From assembly GCA_905210885.1 (NCBI GenBank), contig CAJLYO010000053.1:1-9572 (forward strand): a DNA stretch of 9,572 nt, in the 5' to 3' direction. Below the pieces are notes generated by a model, which worked only from the letters and a program-made list of their open reading frames with translations, did no database searches and was not told the DNA's origin. Position numbers and translations under genes: made by a program. Shown piece after piece: positions 1-6,832 of the stretch (position 1 is its first letter; the number at the start of each line of letters is the position of its first letter). Source of the stretch: an uncultured Eubacteriales bacterium (lineage in GTDB: Bacteria; Bacillota; Clostridia; Monoglobales; Firm-18).

Positions 1-583
1 TTCCGCCGAGGCTTACGCCGTCAAGACCGGGGAGAGTCACCGCCAAAAGCACGAAAAGCCACCCTACCGCCTCGGGCGTTAAGTACTTGCCGTCCTCCAG
101 TGCCTTCAGGGAATTTTGCGACAAAATGCATGATGCAAAACACACGATACATTCCAAAACAAGCATTAATATACTGTAAACCACCGCACCGCTCTGCCCC
201 ATGAAAATTATGCCGGAAACCGCCAAAACCGCAGCGGCGGAAAATGCGGCGGCAAAACGCCCGGGACTTTCCGTAAGAGCGGACACCGCGGTGAACACAA
301 GTCCGAAAAGGATAAAAGCAAGTATGTATTTTATAAGCATAAGTCCTATGCCGGAGGTATACGCACCCAAAACGGCAAAAAACGCAAGGGCTGTGCTTTT
401 AAATATCCTGTCGGGATTATTCCTGCAGTACGCCGCAAAAAACGCAAGAGCAAAGGGCGACATTACGTTAAACAGTACCGTTCTGCCCAGCAAAAAGCCG
501 AAAATCATAACGGCAATATCCGTTTTAGAAAATGAAAATACCTTTTTAAGCTCCGCCGCGGCGGCTTTTCTTATGTTTTCCAT
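1..583 (-). CDS. spoIIE: Stage II sporulation protein E (SpoIIE), N-terminal membrane part, cut by the left window edge
   Basis: SpoIIE is a membrane-bound PP2C-type serine phosphatase. At the polar septum it dephosphorylates SpoIIAA, which releases sigma-F in the forespore, and it also interacts with FtsZ. Only the first 194 codons are visible. The protein starts MENIRKAAAAELKKVF, followed by hydrophobic segments at about residues 23-38, 43-52, 64-78, 80-101, 111-127, 132-152 and 172-187. The stretch GFLLGRTVLFNVMSPFALAF (about 29-48) closely resembles the GFLLGRA..PFAL..F segment I recall from Bacillus SpoIIE. The later KYLTPEAVGWLFVLLAVTLPG also fits the family. The phosphatase domain would lie beyond position 1. 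The ATG at 583 has an AAAGGA site at 595-600 with an 11-base gap. The gene is divergent from glyA. Identification rests on remembered family similarity of the N-terminus only; the polytopic membrane topology and the sporulation-type promoter upstream agree with it. Confidence 0.87.
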   Translation of the reverse strand, partial: MENIRKAAAAELKKVFSFSKTDIAVMIFGFLLGRTVLFNVMSPFALAFFAAYCRNNPDRIFKSTALAFFAVLGAYTSGIGLMLIKYILAFILFGLVFTAVSALTESPGRFAAAFSAAAVLAVSGIIFMGQSGAVVYSILMLVLECIVCFASCILSQNSLKALEDGKYLTPEAVGWLFVLLAVTLPGLDGVSLGG

Positions 584-615
584 TTTGTTATCATTCCTTT
601 GTTATATTTATTTCC

Positions 616-650
616 ATTATATCCCTCCCAAAGCGTCACATTATGTCGTA
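616..650 (-). promoter_or_regulatory. Candidate spoIIE promoter with a wide spacer and an overlapping 0A box
   Basis: Reading the minus strand, TATAAT lies at 621-616, about 33 bases before the spoIIE ATG. No TTGACA-like box exists 17 bases upstream. Instead TACGACA occupies 650-644, leaving a 22-base gap. Its complement TGTCGTA differs by one base from the Spo0A box TGTCGAA. Known Spo0A-activated sigma-A promoters of Bacillus (spoIIG, spoIIE) have the same unusual 21-22 base spacing with a 0A box at the -35 region. The -10 box is seen directly; Spo0A control is inferred. Confidence 0.5.
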
Positions 651-679
651 TTTTGCGAACAAGGGTAAAAAATATATTT

Positions 680-688
680 TTTGTCAAA
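680..688 (+). promoter_or_regulatory. Candidate Spo0A binding box
   Basis: TTTGTCAAA matches the extended Spo0A box TTTGTCRAA (R = A or G) exactly. A weaker TTGCGAA (5 of 7 to TGTCGAA) lies at 653-659 and TGTCGTA at 644-650. The boxes sit upstream of the spoIIE -10 and just upstream of the glyA -35, so bound Spo0A could affect either gene. A nine-base AT-rich match can occur by chance; the support is the location next to spoIIE. Confidence 0.4.
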
Positions 689-695
689 TCTGCTA

Positions 696-724
696 TTGAA
701 AACAGGCGGATTTTATTATATAAT
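696..724 (+). promoter_or_regulatory. Sigma-A promoter of glyA-rarA
   Basis: TTGAAA at 696-701 and TATAAT at 719-724 are separated by exactly 17 bases, a near-consensus housekeeping promoter. Transcription would start near 731, giving a leader of about 23 bases that carries AAAGGAGG at 736-743, ten bases before the glyA ATG. The leader is too short for a riboswitch. Confidence 0.85.
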
Positions 725-753
725 GTTAGAAAGACAAAGGAGGTAATGTTAAA

Positions 754-1986
754 ATGTTTGATAACATAAGAAAAAGCGACCCTGCCGTTGCCGATGCAAT
801 CGAGGCAGAGCTTTCAAGACAGCGCAGCAAAATCGAGCTTATCGCGTCCGAAAACTTTGTAAGCCCGGCAGTTATGGAGGCAATGGGAACACCGCTTACC
901 AACAAATATGCGGAAGGATATCCGGGCAAAAGATACTACGGCGGCTGTGAATGTGTTGACGTGGTTGAAAATCTCGCGCGTGACAGAGCATGCAAGCTGT
1001 TCGGTGCGGAGCATGCAAATGTTCAGCCCCACTCCGGTGCACAGGCAAACCTTGCGGTTTTCTTTGCGGTTTTAAATCCCGGTGACACGGTTTTGGGTAT
1101 GAATCTTGCCCACGGCGGTCATTTAAGCCACGGAAGCCCTGTTAACATTTCGGGAAAATATTTTAACATTGTCCCCTACGGAGTTGACGATGTAACACAC
1201 AGAATCGATTATGACAAGCTGCGCGAAATTGCCATTACACATAAGCCGAAGATGATTATCGCCGGCGCAAGCGCATATTCAAGAATTATAGATTTTGAAA
1301 AATTTGCGGACATTGCCCACGAGGTCGGCGCATATCTCATGGTAGATATCGCCCACATTGCGGGACTGGTTGCGGCAGGACTTCACCCAAGTCCGGTACC
1401 TTATGCCGACTTTGTTACGTCCACGACTCATAAAACCTTAAGAGGTCCCAGGGGCGGTCTTATCCTGTGCAAGGAAAAGTACGCAAAAATTATTGACAAG
1501 GCAGTATTCCCGGGCATACAGGGCGGACCGTTAATGCACATAATCGCGTCAAAAGCAGTATGCTTCGGCGAAGCGTTAAAAGACGACTTCAAAGATTATC
1601 AGAAGCAGATTATCAAAAACGCCGCTGCAATGTGCAAAGAGCTTATAAACTGCGGTTTTGACATTGTTTCCGGCGGTACCGACAACCACCTTATGCTGGT
1701 TGATTTGCAGTCAAAGGGCGTTACCGGTAAGGAAGCGGAGCATCTTTTGGATGAGGTTGGAATCACCTGCAATAAAAACACGGTTCCCAACGACCCCCAA
1801 AGCCCGTTTGTTACAAGCGGTATAAGACTCGGAACGGCGGCGGTTACCACAAGAGGCATGAAGGAAGACGACATGGTTGAAATTGCACGGCTTATTAATC
1901 TTACCATATCAGATTTTGAAGGCAATGCAGACGCAGTAAGAGCAAGAGTTAAGGTTCTGTGCGATAAGTATAAGCTTTATGAGTAA
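754..1986 (+). CDS. glyA: Serine hydroxymethyltransferase (GlyA)
   Basis: A PLP enzyme that interconverts serine plus tetrahydrofolate with glycine plus 5,10-methylene-tetrahydrofolate in the cytoplasm; it is the main source of one-carbon units for purines, thymidylate and methionine. The 410-residue length is normal for the bacterial enzyme. Family signatures in order: ELIASENFVSPAV near 28-40, TNKYAEGYPGKRYYGG near 49-64, QPHSGAQANLAV near 91-102, the LAHGGHLSHG loop near 118-127, VDIAHIAGL near 197-205 (PLP-contacting D198 and H201), and STTHKTLRGPRGG with Schiff-base lysine K227. The folate-side NDPQSPFVTSGIRLGT segment is also present. The ATG at 754 is preceded by AAAGGAGG at 736-743. 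The last codons overlap the rarA start by 8 bases, so the two genes share a transcript. No key residue appears to be missing. Confidence 0.98.
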   Translation: MFDNIRKSDPAVADAIEAELSRQRSKIELIASENFVSPAVMEAMGTPLTNKYAEGYPGKRYYGGCECVDVVENLARDRACKLFGAEHANVQPHSGAQANLAVFFAVLNPGDTVLGMNLAHGGHLSHGSPVNISGKYFNIVPYGVDDVTHRIDYDKLREIAITHKPKMIIAGASAYSRIIDFEKFADIAHEVGAYLMVDIAHIAGLVAAGLHPSPVPYADFVTSTTHKTLRGPRGGLILCKEKYAKIIDKAVFPGIQGGPLMHIIASKAVCFGEALKDDFKDYQKQIIKNAAAMCKELINCGFDIVSGGTDNHLMLVDLQSKGVTGKEAEHLLDEVGITCNKNTVPNDPQSPFVTSGIRLGTAAVTTRGMKEDDMVEIARLINLTISDFEGNADAVRARVKVLCDKYKLYE

Positions 1987-3256
1987 GCCGCTTGCGGACA
2001 GAATACGCCCATCATGCCTTGACGAGGTTGTGGGACAAAAGCACATTTTGGGCAAGGGCAAGGTCTTAAGAAACATAATAGAGAGCGGAAAAATCACAAA
2101 CATGATTTTTTACGGTCCCTCCGGAACGGGAAAAACCACGGTTGCCAATATTATCGCAAAAGCGACCGACAAGCGTTTTTTCAAGCTTAATGCCACAACC
2201 GCCTCGGTGTCGGATATAAGGGCGGTTATCTCGGAAATAGACAGCCTTGCAAATACAAACGGCATTCTTTTGTACTTGGACGAGATACAGAATTTCAATA
2301 AAAAACAGCAGCAGTCATTGCTTGAGTTTATTGAAAACGGCGACATTACGCTTATTTCAAGCACTACGGAAAATCCGTATTTTTACGTATACAACGCGGT
2401 TTTAAGTCGAAGCACCGTTTTTGAATTTAAACCTGTTTCAAAAGATGATGTGTATGAGGCGGTGTGCCGCGGAATAGAAGTTTTAAACGGCGAAATGACG
2501 CAAAATACCGTGATTTTTGACGAAGACGCAAAGCAGCATATTGCCGCAATGTGCGGAGGAGATGTGCGAAAGGCGTTAAATGCGGTGGAAGTGTGCGTTT
2601 ACAGCACCCTTCCGGATAAGGAAGGCGTAATTTCTGTAAGCCTTGAAACCGCCGAACAGGCAAGCCAGCAAAAAGCAATGACCTATGACAAGTTAGGCGA
2701 TAATCACTATGATATATTAAGTGCATTTCAAAAAAGCATACGCGGAAGCGACCCTGACGCCGGGCTTCACTATCTTGCGCGGCTTTTGTCGGCAGGGGAT
2801 ATGCTTTCCCCATGCCGCCGCCTTGCGGTGATTGCAAGCGAGGACATCGGAATGGCATACCCCAATGCGGCGGCGATTGTGCGCGCGTGCATTGACAGCG
2901 CTATGCAGCTTGGTCTGCCGGAGGCAAGACTCCCCCTTGCACAGGCGGTTATTCTCCTTGCCACGGCGCCTAAGTCAAACTCGGTTATCGAGGCAATAGA
3001 CAGGGCAATGTCGGATATAGAAAAGGGGAACATGGGCGAAGTCCCGACTCATCTTAAGGACGGGCACTACAGCGGCGCGGCAAAGCTTGGCAGAGCTGTG
3101 CAATACAAGTACCCCCACGCCTTTAAAAATCATTATATCAAGCAGCAGTATCTGCCGGACGAATTGAAAAACGCCGTATATTACGAATACGGCGAAAACA
3201 AAACCGAGCAGAATGCAAAGCTTTACTGGCAGAAAATAAAAGATGACCGTGATTAG
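1979..3256 (+). CDS. rarA: Replication-associated recombination protein A (RarA/MgsA), AAA+ ATPase
   Basis: A homotetrameric AAA+ ATPase of the RarA/MgsA/WRNIP1 family, related to clamp loaders, which acts at stalled replication forks. The 425-residue protein begins KPLADRIRPSCLDEVVGQKH as family members do. Walker A is GPSGTGKT (46-53), Walker B LLYLDE (97-102, D101/E102), sensor-1 region STTENP (128-133) and arginine finger in LSRS (R144). The C-terminal half (about 255-415) contains the tetramerisation-type segments SPCRRLAVIASEDIGMAYPN, EARLPLAQAVILLATAPKSN and HYSGAAKLGRAVQYKYPH. After Walker B it reads IQNFNKKQQ where many members have IHRFNK.QQ, a mild divergence. The start ATG lies inside the end of glyA (8-base overlap) and has no strong Shine-Dalgarno sequence, so translation probably depends on ribosomes finishing glyA. 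Function is assigned by family similarity. Confidence 0.95.
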   Translation: MSKPLADRIRPSCLDEVVGQKHILGKGKVLRNIIESGKITNMIFYGPSGTGKTTVANIIAKATDKRFFKLNATTASVSDIRAVISEIDSLANTNGILLYLDEIQNFNKKQQQSLLEFIENGDITLISSTTENPYFYVYNAVLSRSTVFEFKPVSKDDVYEAVCRGIEVLNGEMTQNTVIFDEDAKQHIAAMCGGDVRKALNAVEVCVYSTLPDKEGVISVSLETAEQASQQKAMTYDKLGDNHYDILSAFQKSIRGSDPDAGLHYLARLLSAGDMLSPCRRLAVIASEDIGMAYPNAAAIVRACIDSAMQLGLPEARLPLAQAVILLATAPKSNSVIEAIDRAMSDIEKGNMGEVPTHLKDGHYSGAAKLGRAVQYKYPHAFKNHYIKQQYLPDELKNAVYYEYGENKTEQNAKLYWQKIKDDRD

Positions 3257-3263
3257 GGTTTAA

Positions 3264-3392
3264 ACAAAAGGAGGTTTCGGCAGCCAACTCAACAGTGTTG
3301 TCCTCACATGGGTGAACCGCATCTGCGGCGCCGTGATTATTCTCTACGGACTCATGCTGCTGTACAGTCTGGTGCAAATGTTTCTTGCATAA
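3264..3392 (+). pseudogene. Probable C-terminal remnant of a LysE/RhtB-type exporter
   Basis: An open frame of 42 codons with no start codon except an internal GTG at 3312 lacking a ribosome site. It reads GGFGSQLNSVVLT and then WVNRICGAVIILYGLMLL, one hydrophobic helix, before stopping at TAA 3390-3392. The pattern W.NRI.G..I...GL.LL resembles the final helix of LysE/RhtB amino-acid exporters. An AAAGGAGG sequence sits at 3267-3274, inside this frame, with no ATG, GTG or TTG at a usable distance. I infer a gene that lost its 5' part by deletion, leaving its tail between rarA and the terminator. Alternatives are a tiny membrane peptide from GTG 3312 (26 residues) or chance. The LysE assignment rests on a short match from memory. 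Confidence 0.42.
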
Positions 3393-3400
3393 AAATTAAT

Positions 3401-3432
3401 AACCCGTAACGCCCGAAAGGACGTTACGGGTT
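3401..3432. terminator. Bidirectional intrinsic terminator between convergent operons
   Basis: An 11-bp perfect stem, AACCCGTAACG (3401-3411) with CGTTACGGGTT (3422-3432), is capped by CC-GAAA-GG (3413-3420). The plus strand continues into TTGTTATC, giving TTTTGTT from 3431; the minus strand runs into TATTAATTTTT. It lies 3 bases after the oxidoreductase stop on the minus strand and about 145 bases after rarA on the plus strand, so it can serve both. Confidence 0.85.
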
Positions 3433-3435
3433 TTG

Positions 3436-4452
3436 TTATCTGTCAAGAAAAACTTCTTTTCCCGTTTGTGACGAGCGGTATATGGCAAGTATAACGTCAA
3501 CCGCTTTTCGCGCATCGCACGCCGGAATAAGCAGCGGCGTTCCGTTTTCGATTGCATCCGCCATATTTTCCACAAGCAGGCGATGCCCCTCAAAAACGCC
3601 CGTCCATGCGCAGTTTTTACCGCCCATGCTGTCCGTGACTGACGGTGCGGCAGAACCGTCTTTTGTGTTCCACGTTAAAATTTCACTGTCACCGAATGAA
3701 ATCATGCCATCGGTTCCGCTTACCGAAAGCACCGTTTCCTGTCCGTCTTTTAGTGACGTTGCCGCCTCCATAACGCCCAGAGCGCCGTTTTTATACTTGA
3801 TTATCGCCGCGGCGGTGTCCTCAACCTCGATATTCCGCGCCTTTGTTTCGCATTTTGCAAAAACGCTTTTTACATCTCCGCCCAGCATTATAAGCATATC
3901 TATTCCGTGAACCGCCTGGTTCATAAGAGCTCCGCCGCCGTCAAGCGCCCATGTTCCGCGCCATGCGTCGCTGTCGTAGTATTCCTGAGTGCGGCTGTAG
4001 TTGAATGTGCCGCTGCAAAACACGGGTGTGCCTATGTTTCCGCTGTTAATTGCATTTTTTGACGCAACCGCGGCGGTGTAAGTGCGCCGCTGAAAAATTC
4101 CGCCCAGCCTTACGTGATTTTCCTCGCACACGCGAATCATTCTGTCGATTTTCTCCGTTGTTATTTCCAAAGGCTTTTCGCAAAGGACGTTAACTCCGTT
4201 TAAGGCGCAGATTTCCGCATGCTCCCCGTGCATTCCGCTCGGCGTACCGATTAACGCCGCGTCGGGCTTTTGCTCCTTTAACATTGTTTCGATATCAAGA
4301 TAGTACGGCACATTATACTCAAGGGCACGTTTTTTCGCTTTCTCCTCTATAATATCGCATACGGCGCAAAGCTGTGCGTTTTTCGCCTCCGAAAGGGCTT
4401 TTAAATGCACTTCTGAAATTCGTCCGCAGCCTATAACTGCAAATCTGACCAT
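3436..4452 (-). CDS. Gfo/Idh/MocA family NAD(P)-dependent oxidoreductase, substrate unknown
   Basis: Members oxidise or reduce hydroxyl groups of sugars, inositols, nucleotide sugars or similar compounds with NAD(P). The 338-residue protein has an N-terminal Rossmann fold with FAVIGCGRISEVH (4-16), an acidic cofactor-region segment VCDIIEEKA (31-39), and the family's EKP motif (E92-K93-P94). In the C-terminal substrate domain WRGTWALDGGGALMNQAVHG leads into ID (164-185), which includes the probable catalytic His182 and nearby Asp185. This form of the motif occurs in members acting on nucleotide sugars (WlbA-like) and inositols, but the substrate cannot be read from sequence. It has no signal peptide, so it is cytoplasmic. 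TAAGGAGGA lies 9 bases before the ATG and overlaps the stop codon of the propeller/stalk gene upstream, so the two genes form an operon. The bidirectional terminator follows directly. Confidence 0.93.
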   Translation of the reverse strand: MVRFAVIGCGRISEVHLKALSEAKNAQLCAVCDIIEEKAKKRALEYNVPYYLDIETMLKEQKPDAALIGTPSGMHGEHAEICALNGVNVLCEKPLEITTEKIDRMIRVCEENHVRLGGIFQRRTYTAAVASKNAINSGNIGTPVFCSGTFNYSRTQEYYDSDAWRGTWALDGGGALMNQAVHGIDMLIMLGGDVKSVFAKCETKARNIEVEDTAAAIIKYKNGALGVMEAATSLKDGQETVLSVSGTDGMISFGDSEILTWNTKDGSAAPSVTDSMGGKNCAWTGVFEGHRLLVENMADAIENGTPLLIPACDARKAVDVILAIYRSSQTGKEVFLDR

Positions 4453-4461
4453 TGTACAGTG

Positions 4462-4470
4462 TCCTCCTTA
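4462..4470 (-). promoter_or_regulatory. Ribosome binding site overlapping the upstream stop codon
   Basis: On the minus strand TAAGGAGGA begins with the TAA stop of the propeller/stalk gene (4470-4468) and continues as a full Shine-Dalgarno site for the oxidoreductase ATG at 4452. It fixes that start and shows that the pair is co-transcribed. Confidence 0.85.
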
Positions 4471-6312
4471 AAATTCTGATTTTATAAATGCGGTATTTGA
4501 CGCCTCGTCATACTGCACGTCAAAGCCTAAGTTCTCCGAAATAAACCGCAGAGGAACCATTGTTTTTTCGTTTATAAGCTGTGCCGGAACATCTAATTTT
4601 TTCTCCGTTCCGTTTACATAGGCAACATCGCTGTCTATTGCAAGCTTAACTGTGTTTTCTCCGTATGTAACGGTGACGGTATATCCGTACGGGTCCCAGT
4701 CCACCTCTGCACCGGCGCGCTCAAACAAAAACCGGATTGGTATAAGCGTTCTGCCGTTTTCAACCACGGGCGGCGCCGCAAAGCTTAAATACTCGCCGTT
4801 TAGCTTTACTAAAATTGACTCAGGTGCGGAAATCCCCTCAAGCTGAGCCATATCCGCGGACGAAATCAGTTCCGTTCCCGAAAGCATTATTTTTCCGTTT
4901 GAAACGGCACCTTCACCGGGAAAATTGATTTTTTCTCCCCTTGTTATGCCGTCAGGTGAATAATAAAGAGTATTTGAAAAGTCAAAGCCGCCCAAAAGGA
5001 AGAATCCGCTGCCGCCCATTACGGTAACATAATCGTCTTTTGCATACTCGTATGCAACCTTTGCGGTTTCTCCGCCGGGGTACTGTATAACTGCCGTTAT
5101 TTCCGCATTTTCCGCGGCAAACCGCCGGCTTCCGCGCTCAACAAACTCCGAGGTTAACGTATAGTTTCCGTTGCTGCCGCTTAACTGGAGGTAGCTAAAG
5201 TCCTCGGGGGCTGTATTACCTGCCTTTTGCCAATGCATGCCGTCGTCTGATTTCCACAGTGCGTTGCCCGAGGAAGCTGCATAGAAGCTGCCGTCCTTTA
5301 CGGAAAGGGCGCTGATACTTCTTGACCGTCCGTCAAAGTGTCTGAAATTGCCGCTGTTGTCTATAAAATACGCCTGCTTATCGGTGCTCCAGGCAAAAAT
5401 TCCGAAATCGCTGAAATTGTAATAAACAAAGGGCGGAAACGTAACCATAGGGTCACCTTCGGTGTCGTAGGTGTTCATATTATACTCGCCTTTAACCCAC
5501 TTTTCACCGTTGAAAATCCTGTCGTCACCGTTACCGGACAGGGCGTGAAGCACACCGTTTATCTCCACAAAGCTGCTGCCCAGCGGCTCCGAATCGTCCG
5601 TCATGGGAACTTCATACGTTGTCCAGTTTTCAAGGTCGGGAGATGACATAACAAAGTGCCTTGTAATCTCATCGCTTTCACTTCGGTAATCGTCAATATA
5701 ATACATTCCGTCATGATATGTCACGATGCCGTTTCCTCCGGACTGGGTAAAGTCCGCAAATTCATGGTGAGTAAAACTCTCGCCGGTGTCCGAGTAATAC
5801 AGTCCGCGCATATAGCCGTGAGAAAAGAAAATTATCTTGTTATTTATTTTATACATGGGCAGGTTTTCCGGAATATTTTCAACCTTGTTCCACGTAATTC
5901 CGTCAAAACTCTGATACGTGCCCTTGTCATAAATATACATAACGACGCTTCCGCCGTTTTTCACCATATAGTCTGTGTGGAACTCCCCTTCAAGGTTGTT
6001 TTGCTGCTTTTGCCACGCCGTTCCGTCATATACATATGTATAACCGCTGCCCACGGCACACAGTCTGCCATTTAAGTATACGGTAAATGAAACAGGGTCA
6101 ATATCCGGTACAAAATCCCAGCTTTCAAAGTCATCGCACGCGGCAAGTCTGCCGTCGATTATACCCGTAAAAATACTGCCGTCCGTATCTATGCCCGAAA
6201 CGGAATAGCGCTGTCCGCCGAAAAAGTAACATTTCTCCGTTTCCGGCGTAAATGCCCAAGCCTGCGAAAACAGCATTGCCGTTAACAGCAATACGGAAAT
6301 TATTTTTTTCAC
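4468..6312 (-). CDS. Secreted beta-propeller (BNR/Asp-box-like) protein with C-terminal stalk domain (copper amine oxidase N-terminal-like)
   Basis: An exported 614-residue protein of unknown role. A signal peptide occupies residues 1-20 (MKKIISVLLLTAMLFSQAWA, likely cleaved after AWA). The central ~470 residues are repeated short beta segments with Asp-box-like motifs as in sialidase/BNR propellers: SFDGITWNK (~135), YYSDTGESFTHHEF (~172), SSPDLENWTTYEV (~223), WKSDDGMHWQKAG (~353) and YYSPDGITRGEKI (~450). The C-terminus (~500-614) is a stalk domain: KLNGEYLSF, RTLIPIRFLFERAGAEVDWD, YVNGTEKKLDVPA and TMVPLRFISENLGFDVQYD. Such domains are common at the ends of secreted clostridial proteins. 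No catalytic residues are evident; binding of glycan or wall is inferred. I chose GTG at 6312 because AAGAGGTG (6319-6326) lies 6 bases before it. ATG 6318 is adjacent to that site, and the farther ATG at 6351 falls within the promoter. It is the first gene of an operon with the oxidoreductase. Confidence 0.85.
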   Translation of the reverse strand: MKKIISVLLLTAMLFSQAWAFTPETEKCYFFGGQRYSVSGIDTDGSIFTGIIDGRLAACDDFESWDFVPDIDPVSFTVYLNGRLCAVGSGYTYVYDGTAWQKQQNNLEGEFHTDYMVKNGGSVVMYIYDKGTYQSFDGITWNKVENIPENLPMYKINNKIIFFSHGYMRGLYYSDTGESFTHHEFADFTQSGGNGIVTYHDGMYYIDDYRSESDEITRHFVMSSPDLENWTTYEVPMTDDSEPLGSSFVEINGVLHALSGNGDDRIFNGEKWVKGEYNMNTYDTEGDPMVTFPPFVYYNFSDFGIFAWSTDKQAYFIDNSGNFRHFDGRSRSISALSVKDGSFYAASSGNALWKSDDGMHWQKAGNTAPEDFSYLQLSGSNGNYTLTSEFVERGSRRFAAENAEITAVIQYPGGETAKVAYEYAKDDYVTVMGGSGFFLLGGFDFSNTLYYSPDGITRGEKINFPGEGAVSNGKIMLSGTELISSADMAQLEGISAPESILVKLNGEYLSFAAPPVVENGRTLIPIRFLFERAGAEVDWDPYGYTVTVTYGENTVKLAIDSDVAYVNGTEKKLDVPAQLINEKTMVPLRFISENLGFDVQYDEASNTAFIKSEF

Positions 6313-6332
6313 GTTCATCACCTCTTGATTGT

Positions 6333-6361
6333 ATTTTAGCACACAACTCACAAAAGGTCAA
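6333..6361 (-). promoter_or_regulatory. Sigma-A promoter of the propeller/oxidoreductase operon
   Basis: On the minus strand TTGACC (6361-6356) and TAAAAT (6338-6333) are separated by 17 bases, with a TG two bases before the -10 (extended -10). Transcription would start near 6326, leaving a leader of about 14 bases with the ribosome site at its very 5' end. Confidence 0.8.
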
Positions 6362-6404
6362 TATCTGCAATAATTATGTAAGAAATTAATGTTATTTTGT
6401 AAAA

Positions 6405-6434
6405 AAACTGCCCCGAAGCTTTTCGGGACAGTTT
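6405..6434 (-). terminator. Intrinsic terminator of the single-domain response regulator gene
   Basis: Arms at 6405-6417 and 6422-6434 form a 13-bp stem with a 4-base loop. The one non-Watson-Crick pair (6411/6428) is a G·U wobble in the minus-strand RNA but an A·C mismatch in the plus-strand RNA. A run of seven T follows on the minus strand (the last three close the stem). It starts 5 bases after the stop at 6440, so it serves that gene. Confidence 0.88.
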
Positions 6435-6439
6435 GTATG

Positions 6440-6811
6440 TTAAATTGACATAAGCATACGAACACGTTTTAATATTAACTCAATGCTTACGGTTTTGTGC
6501 AGTTCAAAGCTTACGCCGAGCTCACACGCCTCCGATGCAAAATCCTCGGAGATTTCATTTGTCACAGCCATAATTTTCGGTTTGTATTCCAAATTATTAA
6601 TGCTTTTAAGAACACCGATACCGCAAAGCTTTGGCATATCGTTATCCAACAGCAGCATATCGGGATGCAGCTTGTCTACCATTTCAACAGCAGCTACTCC
6701 GTCATTAGCTATTCCCACAACCTCGATATCATCGGTAAGATCAGTGTACTCCTTTAGCAACCGGCAATACTCCGTGTTATCATCGGCTATCACTACTGTA
6801 TATTTATTCAT
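6440..6811 (-). CDS. Stand-alone response regulator receiver protein, Spo0A-receiver-like
   Basis: A 123-residue protein made only of a CheY-like receiver domain. The phosphorylation site residues are present: D10 and D11 (IADDN), acceptor D56 (LLLDNDMP), T84 (AVTN) and K106 (LHKTV). The proline that normally follows the lysine is replaced by threonine. The order VVIADDNTEYCRLLKEY, DIEVVGIANDG, PDMLLLDNDMPKLCGIGVL and CELGVSF resembles the N-terminal domain of Spo0A more than generic CheY. No DNA-binding domain follows; TAA is at 6440-6442 and a strong terminator comes at once, so this is not a visibly frameshifted Spo0A. The ATG at 6811 has AAAGGAGG (6820-6827) 8 bases upstream, and the longer reading from 6841 would begin within the promoter. 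It has no partner kinase nearby. It might act as a phosphate carrier or sink, or through protein contacts; this is inference. Neighbouring genes are transcribed separately. Confidence 0.9.
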   Translation of the reverse strand: MNKYTVVIADDNTEYCRLLKEYTDLTDDIEVVGIANDGVAAVEMVDKLHPDMLLLDNDMPKLCGIGVLKSINNLEYKPKIMAVTNEISEDFASEACELGVSFELHKTVSIELILKRVRMLMSI

Positions 6812-6832
6812 AATATCTGCCTCCTTTATGAT

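Noticed and set aside
201..668. A 155-codon plus-strand frame at the left end
   Set aside because: It lies opposite the spoIIE coding sequence, which has a convincing translation and start. The plus-strand product has low complexity typical of antisense frames.
3308..3409. A 33-codon frame starting at ATG 3308 downstream of the AAAGGAGG at 3267-3274
   Set aside because: The ribosome site is over 30 bases away, the peptide is arginine-rich with no recognisable pattern, and it runs into the terminator stem. The overlapping frame with a clear hydrophobic helix explains the sequence better.
5338..6075. Plus-strand frames of 102 and 139 codons opposite the propeller gene
   Set aside because: They are antisense to a well-supported gene with signal peptide and stalk domain, have no ribosome sites or promoter that I can see, and show no family pattern.
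6316..6351. Longer N-terminus for the propeller protein starting at ATG 6351 or 6318
   Set aside because: Position 6351 lies in the spacer of the -35/-10 promoter, so it would not be transcribed, and 6318 abuts the ribosome site. GTG 6312 gives proper spacing and a clean signal peptide.
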